Of a stretch of 64,000 bases of DNA, positions 6,135 through 15,605 are shown one piece after another (positions within the stretch are counted from its first letter, which is position 1; every line of letters begins with the position of its first letter). Below the pieces are notes generated by a model, which worked only from the letters and a program-made list of their open reading frames with translations, did no database searches and was not told where the DNA came from. Source of the stretch: CAKSQF01 sp964582375 (lineage in GTDB: Bacteria; Bacillota; Clostridia; Oscillospirales; CAG-272); assembly GCA_964582375.1 (NCBI GenBank), contig CAZORL010000001.1:1-64000 (forward strand). The letters run 5' to 3'. The position numbers and the translations under genes are program-made.

Positions 6135-9100
6135 TTAATTGTAGATCTCCGATGCGAGCTGGTATGCGCGTATCGCCGAGATCAGCGTCTTGAGCGTTGC
6201 GGGATAATCCTCGGATGTCTCTATGTTGAGTATGCTGTGACAGTAGGACATCGCACTGCACTCGAATGTGAGAACTTCGTCGCCGACTGTCGCCGCGAAG
6301 GTTATATCATTGTCAAGCTCAAACGCCTTGATGTTGTTCGCTGCGATCCTGTAATAGTCGCCAACTCTCTCCGCTTTGACCTGTGTACCGTTGATCGTGA
6401 AGATCACATCGCTGATTTTAACATCGCTCCAAAGCTCGAAATATGCCCTCAGAGAGGTCTCCGAACCGAGTGCCAAGTTGAATCCGATGAATGTGCCGAT
6501 ACCCTCTTTCGAGGTCGGCTCTTTCGCAAAGGACGCAAGATCGTCTGCCGTCAGCTCAGTGATCTTTTTGTCGGCGTCCGAAAGATCTTTGTTTGCAAGA
6601 TCGTCCGTCTCGACCTTGAAATAGGTCTGTGCCGCCGCACCGTAGTTAAGCAGTGCTTTCGCAAACGCAACATCCCCCTCGGTGTAGTCGGTCGGGTTGT
6701 CTATGATGTACTCGGCATATTCCCTGATCGTGAAGCTGTACAGCGTGCCCGAAAGCTCGCCCTCTTTGATCTGCGCACAGATATTGCCGGTCATCTCGTA
6801 TGCCGCAACATAGCAGGAGAATACATAGTATGTCTTTCCGTCAATGACGCGCTCCTTTGCATCCGATACCGGAACATCGCATGTACTGCCGTCGGGAAGG
6901 ACGAAGTGCATGTAGGCTGTCTCACTGCCTGCGATCTCATCGGTAAGCTTCATGTAGAAGTTTACGCCGATCTTGCCGTCAAGCGTGAGCGTGTAACCGA
7001 TCACACGCGTGCTGATTCCGCTCTTGCCGCAGTCGCATATGCTTGTTTCCTCGTCAAAGTCGTGTGCGACATCCCGATCAAGTCCGCACCATTTGCAGCT
7101 TTCATTGTGAACATCCGCATCCTTGTACTTGAGGCTCAGATCGTGTGGGCAATGCTCGAATGTCAGCCATGTGGCATAGTCGTAGAGTTCGTAATCTTCG
7201 AAATCTTCAAACAGAAAGTATGTCGGATCGTAATTGTCTACCGATGCTATGCGTACATGAAGTCCCTCAAAAATGAATACCGTGCCCATGACCGCTTGGC
7301 TGTTACCCATGATCTCGATGTAGTCAAAATCGTTTACTCTGACCTGACCGTTGACACCGTATTTTTCTGCGTTTGCAAATAATCTGCCGCCGTTTATCGT
7401 AACATTTGCCACTATGGCACTGACGTTTCCAGCGGTATAGGCATACAAGTAGCCGCCGTTAACGGTAACACTGCTGATTTGGATGGTGTTATACCTGTAA
7501 GTCTCCATCCATGCAACGCCACTGTCTACCGTCAATGTGCAGTTGCTGCCTTTGAGCGACTCTTGATCGCTAAGGGGGTCCAGCACTCCCGTTTTGCACT
7601 TTTCATCGTCAAGGAAGCCGTACTCATCAAATATCGGTGTCGATTGCCCGTAAATGTGAAGATTCGAGCTATCCTCCATTTGAATCGAGCCTGTGTACAG
7701 ATGCGAGCCGTCGGTCAGTATAATGTGAACATCACCGCTGATCGATGAAATATTCGAGAATATATTGCCGATCGCAACATACCAACCCTCGGTCAGCTTG
7801 GACATATCCTCGGTTATGACGGTCGCTGTTGCCGTTTTGGTCTCGTACTGCTTTGTTTTGCTGTTGTATTCGAGATAACTGCCGCTCCAGGCACCGCAGT
7901 CGCATATGCTTGTTTCCTCGTCAAAGTCGTGTGCGACATCCCGATCAAGTCCGCACCATTTGCAGCTTTCATTGTGAACATCCGCATCCTTGTACTTGAG
8001 GCTCAGATCGTGTGGGCAATGCTCGAATGTCAGCCATGTGGCATAGTCGTAGAGTTCGTAATCTTCGAAATCTTCAAACAGAAAGTATGTCGGATCGTAA
8101 TTGTCTACCGATGCTATGCGTACATGAAGTCCCTCAAAAATGAATACCGTGCCCATGACCGCTTGGCTGTTACCCATGATCTCGATGTAGTCAAAATCGT
8201 TTACTCTGACCTGACCGTTGACACCGTATATATTTCCTTTTGCAAATAATCTGCCGCCGTATATCGTAACATTTGCTACTATGGCACTGGCGTCTTCACA
8301 GCCATAGGCATACAAGTAGCCGCCGTTTACGGTAACACTGCTGATTTGGATGGTGTTAACCTCGGGAAGAGCAGCCATCAATACAACGCCACTGTCTACC
8401 GTCAATGTGCAGTTGCTGCCTTTGAGCGACTCATGCTCGCTAAGGGGCTCCAGCACTCCCGTTTTGCTGCTACTGTCGATATCGCCGTACTCATCAAATA
8501 TCGGTGTCGATTGCCCGTAAATGTGAAGATTCGAGTTATCCTCCATTTGAATCGAGGATGTGTACAGATGCGAGCCGTCGGTCAGTATAATGTGAACATC
8601 ACCGCTGACCGATGAAATACTCGAGAATACTTTGCCGATCGCAACATACCAACCCTCGGTCAGCTCGGTCATATCCTTGGTTATGACGGTCGCTGTTGCC
8701 GTTTTGGTCTCGTACTGCTTTGTTTTGCTGTTGTATTCGAGGTAGTCTCCTCCCCACAAGCCGCAAGAGCAAAGGTTGCTTTCATTATCAAAGACGTGGA
8801 TTGCGAAGCTGCTCCCGCACCATTTGCAGGTGAGGACATGGTTATCGTTTTCGTCTGTGACATCCGTTTCGTGCGTTGCGTCTGTACAAGGCTCGATCGT
8901 GACGAGCGAATCAGTGCTTATGACGCTCTCACGGTCACCGGGCAGTACGCGTCCTTCATCGCCGGTCACGCAAATGCGAAGTTTCTCGGCAAAGTTTACC
9001 GATCCGCCAAAGGCAGCCGTCTTAGTCTCATTCAGGTTGTGTGCTTTGATATATGCGTTCTCATATATTGAGACATTTGCGTTTATAACAGCACTTGAGC

Positions 9101-10763
9101 TGTTACCGACTACATCGAGCATTCCGCCGGACATGATGACATCGTCCGCCTCGATATATGCAGAACTGCCGCTGAGCTTTACAATGCCGCCGTATATATA
9201 CAACTCGTCCGTAATGCAACAACCGTCTATGATCAGAGTTCCCGCCTTATTGTTATTGCTAACAACTCCGCCGGCATCGCACAATGGCGTTGACTGAGCG
9301 GATATAACAAGTTTTTTGGCAAGTATCTGAGTTTGACTGCCGTCAGAACCCTTGAATCTGAGGGTGGCACCATCGGCAAGTATGATCTCCGCGGTATCAC
9401 TGAGTTCAAAAGTCGGAGAGCACAGTTCGACATCGCCGATCGCGACATACGTCGCTCCATCGGTCAGCTCTGTCTCGTTGCCCGTAAGCACGGTTGCAAC
9501 CCCGACCTTCGTACTGACCGACATCGTATCAAAGTTGTATTCGAGATACTCTCCTTTCCATAGACCGCAGGAACAAAGTCCGCTGAAAGGATTAAAGCTG
9601 TGCGGCGTGTCTGATGCGACATTTCCGCACCATTTGCATGTCGAGATGTGTGTCTCGGGGTCGTTGTTATCACCAGGCACATCGATCGTAACGTGCGACA
9701 TGCACTGTATCATCTCGATCGCATTGTACTCGGTATAGATACTGCTTGTGACATCCGACTTTTCAAGATCGGTGAGATGATCGAGATCGTTGCCTACTCT
9801 TACACGGAAATTGAAGTCACTGTTTACTGTCGGAGCTTCCATGAATACAGTTGACGCTCCGATCAGTCTGATAAAGTCAAAGCCGTTTATCGTTACGGGA
9901 AAGGACGAGGAACAGTAGGGCGAATCACAACCGATACAGGTAGGCGAAATGCCCCAGTCCGAGTGTGTGAGGGCATCGGCAATGACAGTGCCGCCGTTTA
10001 TGGTCAGATAATCGCCCGATTCACAGCCGAACAATGTGCCAATGGCGGGTTCATAGAATCCTTTTGCATCGACATAACCACCATTTATCGTGATCTTGCC
10101 GACCGACTGGCTTCCGCCGATACCGGGAGCGTTCCGCGAGCCGGCAGCTTCGATTATGCCGCCGTTTATCGTGAGTGTGCCGCATATTACGCTGTCTGAG
10201 TATGTGTTTACGCCGATGCCGGGAATACCGAAGTTAGCATTGTATGCGTCGCCTGCGCAAATCTTGCCCGTGGTCGTCTTTTCGGTATCAAGCGAGCCGT
10301 CGTCCTTGTATTGGGGCAGAGATTGTGCATAGAAGGTGAGTGAGTTACCATCTGACAAGTCTATGCCAAACTCCGTTGCGTAAAGTATCGCACCTTCAGC
10401 GAGGATCAGGTGGACATCGCCGCTGATCTTTATGGAAGAAGTATAGCTTTCTTCGCCCAGTACGACATACCATCCCGAGGTCAGATTGCTATTAATGAGT
10501 TTTTCGGGTGCGAAAATTTCTGCAGTGGTAGTCTGCCTCTCCAATTTTCCGCTTTCCTCGTTGTACGAGAGGTAGCTGCCCGTCCATGTACCGTCACCGT
10601 TGTCCGAGCCGGTGATCGTGTCGGTATCTGTCGAGCCGTCCGATGGTTCGGTTTCTGCCGCTGTGACTTTGTTTGTCGCACCGATCGTCAGCGGAAGCAG
10701 GTTTATGACCGTTGCCACCGACAAAAGAAGTGCAAGCCATCTTAATTTGTTTTTGCCAATCAT
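6135..10763 (-). CDS. Very large secreted modular surface protein with duplicated modules
   Basis: 1542 aa. Residues 1 to about 36 are a signal peptide (RWLALLLSVATVINLLPL). The body has four modules, each opening with SYLEYN, then GWYVA(L/I)G and GDVH(L/I)IL, followed by beta-rich stretches (TINGG, TVNGGYLYA) that resemble a right-handed beta-helix, and closing with a Cys motif CKWCG-x(5-8)-H-x-F-x(4-7)-C-x-CG. Modules 3 and 4 contain a 335-bp identical DNA repeat 867 bp apart. The last ~290 aa (from GYTLTLDGKIGVNFYM) form a separate region seen, from memory, in other clostridial surface proteins. There is no sortase motif or obvious anchor. GGAGG lies 10 nt before the ATG. A 47-aa peptide gene follows. 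Probably adhesion or glycan binding; the ligand is unknown. Confidence 0.85.
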   Translation of the reverse strand: MIGKNKLRWLALLLSVATVINLLPLTIGATNKVTAAETEPSDGSTDTDTITGSDNGDGTWTGSYLSYNEESGKLERQTTTAEIFAPEKLINSNLTSGWYVVLGEESYTSSIKISGDVHLILAEGAILYATEFGIDLSDGNSLTFYAQSLPQYKDDGSLDTEKTTTGKICAGDAYNANFGIPGIGVNTYSDSVICGTLTINGGIIEAAGSRNAPGIGGSQSVGKITINGGYVDAKGFYEPAIGTLFGCESGDYLTINGGTVIADALTHSDWGISPTCIGCDSPYCSSSFPVTINGFDFIRLIGASTVFMEAPTVNSDFNFRVRVGNDLDHLTDLEKSDVTSSIYTEYNAIEMIQCMSHVTIDVPGDNNDPETHISTCKWCGNVASDTPHSFNPFSGLCSCGLWKGEYLEYNFDTMSVSTKVGVATVLTGNETELTDGATYVAIGDVELCSPTFELSDTAEIILADGATLRFKGSDGSQTQILAKKLVISAQSTPLCDAGGVVSNNNKAGTLIIDGCCITDELYIYGGIVKLSGSSAYIEADDVIMSGGMLDVVGNSSSAVINANVSIYENAYIKAHNLNETKTAAFGGSVNFAEKLRICVTGDEGRVLPGDRESVISTDSLVTIEPCTDATHETDVTDENDNHVLTCKWCGSSFAIHVFDNESNLCSCGLWGGDYLEYNSKTKQYETKTATATVITKDMTELTEGWYVAIGKVFSSISSVSGDVHIILTDGSHLYTSSIQMEDNSNLHIYGQSTPIFDEYGDIDSSSKTGVLEPLSEHESLKGSNCTLTVDSGVVLMAALPEVNTIQISSVTVNGGYLYAYGCEDASAIVANVTIYGGRLFAKGNIYGVNGQVRVNDFDYIEIMGNSQAVMGTVFIFEGLHVRIASVDNYDPTYFLFEDFEDYELYDYATWLTFEHCPHDLSLKYKDADVHNESCKWCGLDRDVAHDFDEETSICDCGAWSGSYLEYNSKTKQYETKTATATVITEDMSKLTEGWYVAIGNIFSNISSISGDVHIILTDGSHLYTGSIQMEDSSNLHIYGQSTPIFDEYGFLDDEKCKTGVLDPLSDQESLKGSNCTLTVDSGVAWMETYRYNTIQISSVTVNGGYLYAYTAGNVSAIVANVTINGGRLFANAEKYGVNGQVRVNDFDYIEIMGNSQAVMGTVFIFEGLHVRIASVDNYDPTYFLFEDFEDYELYDYATWLTFEHCPHDLSLKYKDADVHNESCKWCGLDRDVAHDFDEETSICDCGKSGISTRVIGYTLTLDGKIGVNFYMKLTDEIAGSETAYMHFVLPDGSTCDVPVSDAKERVIDGKTYYVFSCYVAAYEMTGNICAQIKEGELSGTLYSFTIREYAEYIIDNPTDYTEGDVAFAKALLNYGAAAQTYFKVETDDLANKDLSDADKKITELTADDLASFAKEPTSKEGIGTFIGFNLALGSETSLRAYFELWSDVKISDVIFTINGTQVKAERVGDYYRIAANNIKAFELDNDITFAATVGDEVLTFECSAMSYCHSILNIETSEDYPATLKTLISAIRAYQLASEIYN
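7027..7361 (-). repeat. 335-bp identical direct repeat, copy 2
   Basis: Base-for-base identical to 7894-8228, offset exactly 867 bp (289 codons), so in frame. It encodes the module end from VNDFDYIEIMG through the CKWCG motif. The flanks (7378-7880 against 8245-8750) are also similar but diverged. Confidence 0.95.
7894..8228 (-). repeat. 335-bp identical direct repeat, copy 1
   Basis: First copy, in protein order, of the 289-codon module duplication inside the 1542-aa gene; identical to 7027-7361. Identity across synonymous sites points to recent duplication or gene conversion. Confidence 0.95.
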
Positions 10764-10794
10764 TGTTGGTATTCCTCCATTTTAGTTTGATCTA

Positions 10795-10823
10795 ATTATA
10801 TCATATAAATGGAAAAATGTCAA
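10795..10823 (-). promoter_or_regulatory. Promoter of the 1542-aa surface protein gene
   Basis: Minus-strand TTGACA (plus 10818-10823), 17 bp, TATAAT (10795-10800), 31 bp upstream of the ATG. Confidence 0.93.
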
Positions 10824-10945
10824 TAGTTGGTGATGAAAATCATGTTAAATTTGTATTCCGTGATTTTGTGGACGAAATTGTGACATAAAGATCAACAAAG
10901 CACCGATATTTTGGAATTTCGTCCCCAAAAACATACAAATTACAA

Positions 10946-10982
10946 ACTCCCCTCATTTTCAGCGTCTGAAAATGAGGGGAGT
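10946..10982. terminator. 17-bp perfect hairpin, probable terminator of the ABC exporter unit
   Basis: Arms 10946-10962 and 10966-10982 with a 3-nt loop. On the minus strand it is followed by TTGTAATTTGTATGTTTTT, so it probably ends transcription coming from marR and the ABC genes. Confidence 0.65.
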
Positions 10983-10986
10983 GATA

Positions 10987-11269
10987 TCAGAAAAAGTATG
11001 GTGATCTTGGCTGAGTGCTCCTGCCCTCAGGAACAAAGGGATTGCTCTTTGCCGCAATCAGGTCGTCATAGTCGCCAATCGAGACATCGGCAGGCGGCGT
11101 CCACGCACTGATACCTTTCATGTCGATGTCGGCAGTGAGCTTAGCAGCCCGAGGTCTCGCACGCCGCCGATCTGTTTGTCAATGTGCCGATGGCAACCAA
11201 TGCCACAGACGCAAGCAGAGCGGCGATCATCGAAATGACGACCCTTCTCCGCCTGACATTCGAGACGGT
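10987..11269 (-). pseudogene. Frameshifted remnant of a membrane-anchored protein
   Basis: Directly after the ABC gene the minus strand reads VRRRRVVISMIAALLASVAL, a typical N-terminal signal anchor, then VAIGTLTNRSAA and a stop. In another frame it continues AKLTADIDMKGISAWTPPAD through SIGDYDDLIAAKSNPF to a stop at 10987. The two halves make one plausible protein of about 90 aa if one frameshift near 11150 is allowed. No start codon with a ribosome-binding site is visible upstream of the anchor, so I treat it as a decayed gene. Confidence 0.45.
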
Positions 11270-11287
11270 TTATGGGCTTTGTATGAT

Positions 11288-13264
11288 TTACGCAAGCTCC
11301 TTTTTGCCGGTGTAAAGCTCGTAATATCTGCCCTTCATATCGAGCAGTTCGTCGTGTGTACCGCGCTCGATTATCTCGCCCGCCTCAAGTACCATGATGG
11401 CGTTTGAGTTCCTGACGGTCGAGAGACGGTGAGCGATGATGAAGGTCGTGCGGTTCTTCATCAGTCGATCCATGCCGCGCTCAATGTGACGCTCGGTACG
11501 GGTATCGACCGAGGATGTTGCCTCGTCAAGCACGAGTATCGGTGCTTTTGACAGAGCGGCACGCGCTATGTTGAGCAGTTGTCGCTGACCCTGCGAAAGG
11601 TTTGCGCCGTCACCTTCGAGCATGGTGTTGTAGCCGTCCGAGAGCCTCATGATAAACGAGTGAGCCGATGCGGTTTTTGCTGCCGCAATGACCTCGTCAT
11701 CAGTCGCATCGGGACGACCGTATCTGATGTTTTCCATGACAGTGCCCGTAAAGAGGTGGGTGTCCTGAAGCACCATCGCGATGTTCGAGCGCAGATAATC
11801 GCGCTTGTAATCGGTGACATTTCTGCCGTCGATCGTGATCGTGCCTTCGTTTATGTCGTAGAAGCGGTTGATCAGATTTGTGATGGTCGTCTTTCCCGCA
11901 CCCGTTGAACCGACGAATGCGATCTTCTGACCGGGATGTGCGTAGAGCGAGATGTTCTTTAAGATGACCTTGTCGGGATCGTAGCCGAATGTCACGTTCT
12001 CAAATAATACATCGCCGTGAAGAACGCTCGGAGCGGCGGCATTTTGAACATCTGGTGTTTCGGGGGTACTGTCCATGACATCAAACACACGCTCCGCACC
12101 CGCAAGGGCAGAGAAGACGTTGGTCATCTGTTGCGATATCGAATTGATGGGCATCGCGAACTGCTTTGAGTAGTTTGCGAATACTGTCAGCGCACCGGGG
12201 GAGAATGAACTTGTGCACATCATAATTCCGCCGACGCCGATGGTCACGGCGTAGCTTATTTGGGATGTGTTGCCCATGATGGGACCCATGATACCGCCGT
12301 AGAACTGCGCCTTGAACTGTTTGTCGCGCAGATCGTCGTTGAGAGTATCAAACTCTTCGATACATGTGTTCTCGTGATTGAAGACCTTTATGACCTTCTG
12401 CCCCGAGACCGATTCTTCAATGTAGCCGTTGACCGCACCGAGGGCTGTTTGCTGTCCGCTGTAATATTTGGATGACGCCTTTGCGATCGTCGCACCGCCG
12501 AAGGTGAAGATCGGGATAAAGACGATCGTGATCAGTGTCAGTATCTTGTTGGTCGTTATCATGAAGATAAATGTTCCGACCAGCGTAACAGACCCCGATA
12601 TAAGCGAGGTCAGCGAGTTGTTGAGCATAACATCGATGTTGTCAACGTCGTTTGTAAAACGCGACATTATCTCGCCCGTGGCATGCGTGTCGAAAAAGCG
12701 TATCGGCAGAGACTGCATTTTGTTGAAAAGATCGTTTCTGATCTTTTCAAGCGCGCTTTGCGAGATCTTCATCATCAGTCTTGCTTGCAGATAAGAGGTT
12801 ATTATGCCGAGTGCGTATACAATTAGCAGAATGATCAGCGCGGTAATTACATAGATCATCACCTCGCCGAATTTTCCGTCCAGCAAGGGAGATACGTTTG
12901 CGGCGATCTTTGTGATGACCTTGTCGGCGACTCTTTCAAGCGAGCTGATCTCCAAATTCGCATCGGGTTTTACCGCAAGCGTGATCTTGTTGATGATAGG
13001 TGCGAGCATGTACGAGCCAATCAGCGATGTGACGGTTGACATGAGCATGCAAAGCAGGACGACTATAAATAAATATTTGTAGTTTCCGATATAAGACAGC
13101 AGTCTGCTTATCGTTTTCGATGTGTTTTTCGGCTTGCCGCCACTGCCTACGGCTCCGCGTCGCCCTCTCGGCCCGCCGGGACCTCTCCCCGGACCGCCCA
13201 TTCGAGGACCGACCGTGTGAGAGCTTGAATACTGCTTTTGAAGTTCTTTGAGATTTCTTGCCAT
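11288..13264 (-). CDS. ABC exporter half-transporter, consensus-site subunit
   Basis: 658 aa, type IV (MsbA/BmrA-like) exporter with fused membrane and ATPase domains. An unusual Gly/Pro/Arg-rich N-terminus (residues 18-50) precedes six membrane segments. The nucleotide-binding domain has Walker A GSTGAGKTT (about residue 451), LSQGQRQLL in place of LSGGQ (about 555), Walker B VLDEATSSVD with the catalytic Glu, and H-loop IIAHRLS. It forms a pair with the 577-aa gene 42 nt upstream: this subunit keeps the catalytic Glu and His while the partner lacks them, as in TM287/288-type heterodimers. Substrate probably drugs or lipids; MarR upstream suggests inducible multidrug export. Upstream spacing is poor (GAAAGG lies far from the ATG). 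Confidence 0.92.
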   Translation of the reverse strand: MARNLKELQKQYSSSHTVGPRMGGPGRGPGGPRGRRGAVGSGGKPKNTSKTISRLLSYIGNYKYLFIVVLLCMLMSTVTSLIGSYMLAPIINKITLAVKPDANLEISSLERVADKVITKIAANVSPLLDGKFGEVMIYVITALIILLIVYALGIITSYLQARLMMKISQSALEKIRNDLFNKMQSLPIRFFDTHATGEIMSRFTNDVDNIDVMLNNSLTSLISGSVTLVGTFIFMITTNKILTLITIVFIPIFTFGGATIAKASSKYYSGQQTALGAVNGYIEESVSGQKVIKVFNHENTCIEEFDTLNDDLRDKQFKAQFYGGIMGPIMGNTSQISYAVTIGVGGIMMCTSSFSPGALTVFANYSKQFAMPINSISQQMTNVFSALAGAERVFDVMDSTPETPDVQNAAAPSVLHGDVLFENVTFGYDPDKVILKNISLYAHPGQKIAFVGSTGAGKTTITNLINRFYDINEGTITIDGRNVTDYKRDYLRSNIAMVLQDTHLFTGTVMENIRYGRPDATDDEVIAAAKTASAHSFIMRLSDGYNTMLEGDGANLSQGQRQLLNIARAALSKAPILVLDEATSSVDTRTERHIERGMDRLMKNRTTFIIAHRLSTVRNSNAIMVLEAGEIIERGTHDELLDMKGRYYELYTGKKELA

Positions 13265-13306
13265 ATGATCTGTATCTTAAGCTAAAGGCTTTCCTTTCGT
13301 TGGATT

Positions 13307-15040
13307 TTACACTGCCGCTTTGCCGGTCTGCGATTCGTAGATCTCGCGGTATTCCTCGTTCGAGACGATCAGCTCGTCATGAGTTCCGACACCCGTGATC
13401 TTGCCGTCGCTCATTACGATTATCATATCGGCATCGGCAACCGATGTGATCCTCTGTGCAATGACGATCTTTGTGGACGAGGCAAGTTCGTTTTTGAACG
13501 CCGATCTGATCTGTGCCTCTGTTGCGGTATCGACCGCCGATGTGGAGTCGTCGAGAATCAAGATTTTCGGTTTTTTGAGCAGTGCACGTGCGATGCAGAG
13601 ACGCTGTTTCTGTCCGCCCGAAACGTTAACGCCGCCCTGACCAAGCTCGGTCCGGTAGCCCTGCGTGAAATTGCGGACGAATTTGTCTGCCTGCGCCGAT
13701 TTTGCCGCAGATGTTATCTCTTCGTTGCTTGCATGCTCGTCACCCCAACGGAGGTTTTCTTCGATCGTGCCCGAGAAGAGTACGTTCTTTTGAAGCACCA
13801 TGCCGACGCCTTCACGCAGATTGCGCAGAGAATAATCCCTGACATTTACGCCGTCAACGAGAACCTCGCCGCTGTCTGTGTCATAAAGACGGGGGATCAT
13901 CGAAACGAGCGTCGTTTTGCCGCATCCGGTCGAGCCTATGATGCCGACCGTCATGCCGGATCTGATCTTTATGTTGATATTGTCAAGAACCGGCTCTTCA
14001 CTGCTTTTGTAGTAACGGAAGCTGACGCCTCTGAACTCAATATCGCCCGAGTCTACCGACTTTTCGGGATATTTTGCGTTTTCGTCATCTATGTCGAGCT
14101 TTTCGTCGAGCACCTCGCAGATACGCTTGCCCGATGCAATTGCACGCGAGGACATCATAAACATGAAGGTGACCATCATGAGCGATGAAAGGATCTGCGA
14201 TACATAGGTGATGAATGCCGAAAGGTCGCCGATCTCCATGCCGAAATCGAGAACGATCTGTCCGCCGAAGAATATGACGGCAAGAATGGTCAAATTCATA
14301 AACAGTGTCATGATTGGGGACATGAATATCATAACACGCATTGCCGACATGCCCGAATCCTTGAGATCTTTGTTGGCGGCGGCAAATTTGTCTTTTTCAA
14401 AGTCTTCGCGTACAAATGACTTTACGACACGCATGTTCGTTATGTTTTCCTGTACGGTCGAGTTGAGCGCATCGATCTTGGTCTGCATACGCGAGAATCT
14501 CGGAAATCCGACTCTGATGATGCTGATGACCGAGATCAGCATGAGCGGTATTGTGACAGCGAATACGACCGACAAGGATGGCTTCAGCGAGATCGCCATT
14601 ATGAGTCCGCCGATAAGCATGCCCGGCGAGCGCAAGAGCATTCGCAGTGCCATGTTGACTATGTTTTGCACCTGCGTTACATCGTTTGTCAGCCTCGTGA
14701 CCAGCGAGCTTGACGAGAAATTGTCAATGTTCGCAAACGAGAATTTTTGAACCTTTGCGTAAACATCGGCACGAAGGTCGGCGGCGAAATTGACCGACGC
14801 CTTTCCGCCGAAATATGCGCCTCCGACACCGCCTGCCATCATGAGCAGTGCCGTAAGGATCATAAGTCCCGCAACTCCTATACTGCTGCCGATCGTCAGC
14901 GTGCCGGCTTTTGCTTGGTTGATTATCGTCGCGAGATATTTCGGCATGAGTACCTCTCCGATGACCTCGACTATCATGCAAAGCGGTCCGATGATAAAGA
15001 ACGGCAGATATGGTTTAATATACTTGTACCATCTTTTCAA
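13307..15040 (-). CDS. ABC exporter half-transporter, degenerate-site subunit
   Basis: 577 aa. Six membrane segments, then an ATPase domain with Walker A GSTGCGKTT (about residue 368), canonical signature VSGGQKQRL (about 472), Walker B ILILDDSTSAVD (about 492) in which Asp replaces the catalytic Glu, and IVIAQRITS in which Gln replaces the H-loop His. These two changes mark the non-hydrolysing half of heterodimeric exporters; its partner is the 658-aa gene downstream. It starts with TTG at 15040, overlapping the marR stop as TTGA, so its translation is coupled to the regulator. Part of the marR-ABC-ABC operon. Export substrate unknown. Confidence 0.93.
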   Translation of the reverse strand: MKRWYKYIKPYLPFFIIGPLCMIVEVIGEVLMPKYLATIINQAKAGTLTIGSSIGVAGLMILTALLMMAGGVGGAYFGGKASVNFAADLRADVYAKVQKFSFANIDNFSSSSLVTRLTNDVTQVQNIVNMALRMLLRSPGMLIGGLIMAISLKPSLSVVFAVTIPLMLISVISIIRVGFPRFSRMQTKIDALNSTVQENITNMRVVKSFVREDFEKDKFAAANKDLKDSGMSAMRVMIFMSPIMTLFMNLTILAVIFFGGQIVLDFGMEIGDLSAFITYVSQILSSLMMVTFMFMMSSRAIASGKRICEVLDEKLDIDDENAKYPEKSVDSGDIEFRGVSFRYYKSSEEPVLDNINIKIRSGMTVGIIGSTGCGKTTLVSMIPRLYDTDSGEVLVDGVNVRDYSLRNLREGVGMVLQKNVLFSGTIEENLRWGDEHASNEEITSAAKSAQADKFVRNFTQGYRTELGQGGVNVSGGQKQRLCIARALLKKPKILILDDSTSAVDTATEAQIRSAFKNELASSTKIVIAQRITSVADADMIIVMSDGKITGVGTHDELIVSNEEYREIYESQTGKAAV

Positions 15041-15546
15041 TTTGTTTCCTTCCTTTCCGACCTCTCGGTCTGAGCACGCTCCTTGCCATCATCGGCAAGT
15101 GCGTCTCTTATCTTAATGAGCAGTCGCCGAAGCTCTGCTTGCTCGCTCTCGTCAAGCGCGGCAAGAGCGCACCTCTCAAGTTCTCCGGCGTACTCCTGAT
15201 TTTCAACATCAAGTGCGTATCCCTGCTCGGTAAGCTTGACTCTCATTCGCCTGGCATCGCTCTCGTCGCTCTCTCGCGAGATAAGACCGTCGCGTTCGAG
15301 CTTTTCAAGCGTTGCCGATACGGTCGGCGGCGACAGATGCGTCATTTTCGCAAGTTCGTTTTGCGCAACTCCCTCGCTGTTTTGCCGCTTCAAAAAAGCA
15401 AGCCTCATCAGCAGCTCGCGATATCCGTAAGGAAATCCCAATTCGTCCGAATGCTTTCGCATGCGTCGCCCGAACAGCCGTGAGCAGTCGTTTATCAACA
15501 TCATCGGTGTCGGCGAAAAATCGTCATGTTTCCTTTCGTTATCCAA
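15037..15546 (-). CDS. MarR-family transcriptional regulator
   Basis: 169 aa. A central winged helix is clear: NELAKMTHLSPPTVSATLEKLERDGLI is the recognition helix region and DARRMRVKLTEQGY the wing, flanked by helices used for dimerisation. MarR proteins repress nearby efflux genes and release DNA when they bind small aromatic ligands. It heads the operon with the two ABC exporter genes (4-nt overlap). A 16-bp palindrome at 15585-15600, immediately downstream of its -10 box, is the likely autorepression site. The start is TTG 15546, preceded by GGGAGGAG at 6-8 nt. The C-terminus is long, charged and probably disordered. Confidence 0.93.
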   Translation of the reverse strand: MDNERKHDDFSPTPMMLINDCSRLFGRRMRKHSDELGFPYGYRELLMRLAFLKRQNSEGVAQNELAKMTHLSPPTVSATLEKLERDGLISRESDESDARRMRVKLTEQGYALDVENQEYAGELERCALAALDESEQAELRRLLIKIRDALADDGKERAQTERSERKETN

Positions 15547-15584
15547 AATATGCTCCTCCCTTCATCCTTTATTCAAAAAAATAG

Positions 15585-15600
15585 TTAGTTTCCAAACTAA
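15585..15600. promoter_or_regulatory. Palindromic operator (probable MarR site)
   Basis: TTAGTTT-CC-AAACTAA is a perfect 7-2-7 palindrome starting 6 bp past the -10 of the marR promoter, so bound protein would block transcription initiation. Form and position match MarR operators (TTAGnnnnnnCTAA type); the assignment to this regulator is inferred from adjacency. Confidence 0.75.
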
Positions 15601-15605
15601 TCGAT

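Noticed and set aside
5943..7382. 479-aa open frame on the plus strand
   Set aside because: It lies wholly antisense to the 1542-aa surface protein gene, has no ribosome-binding site and its composition is rich in Arg/Cys/Val as expected for a shadow frame.
7027..8228. Identical 335-bp repeats considered as an insertion sequence or transposon pair
   Set aside because: The repeats are in frame within one coding sequence, with no transposase, terminal inverted repeats or target duplications.
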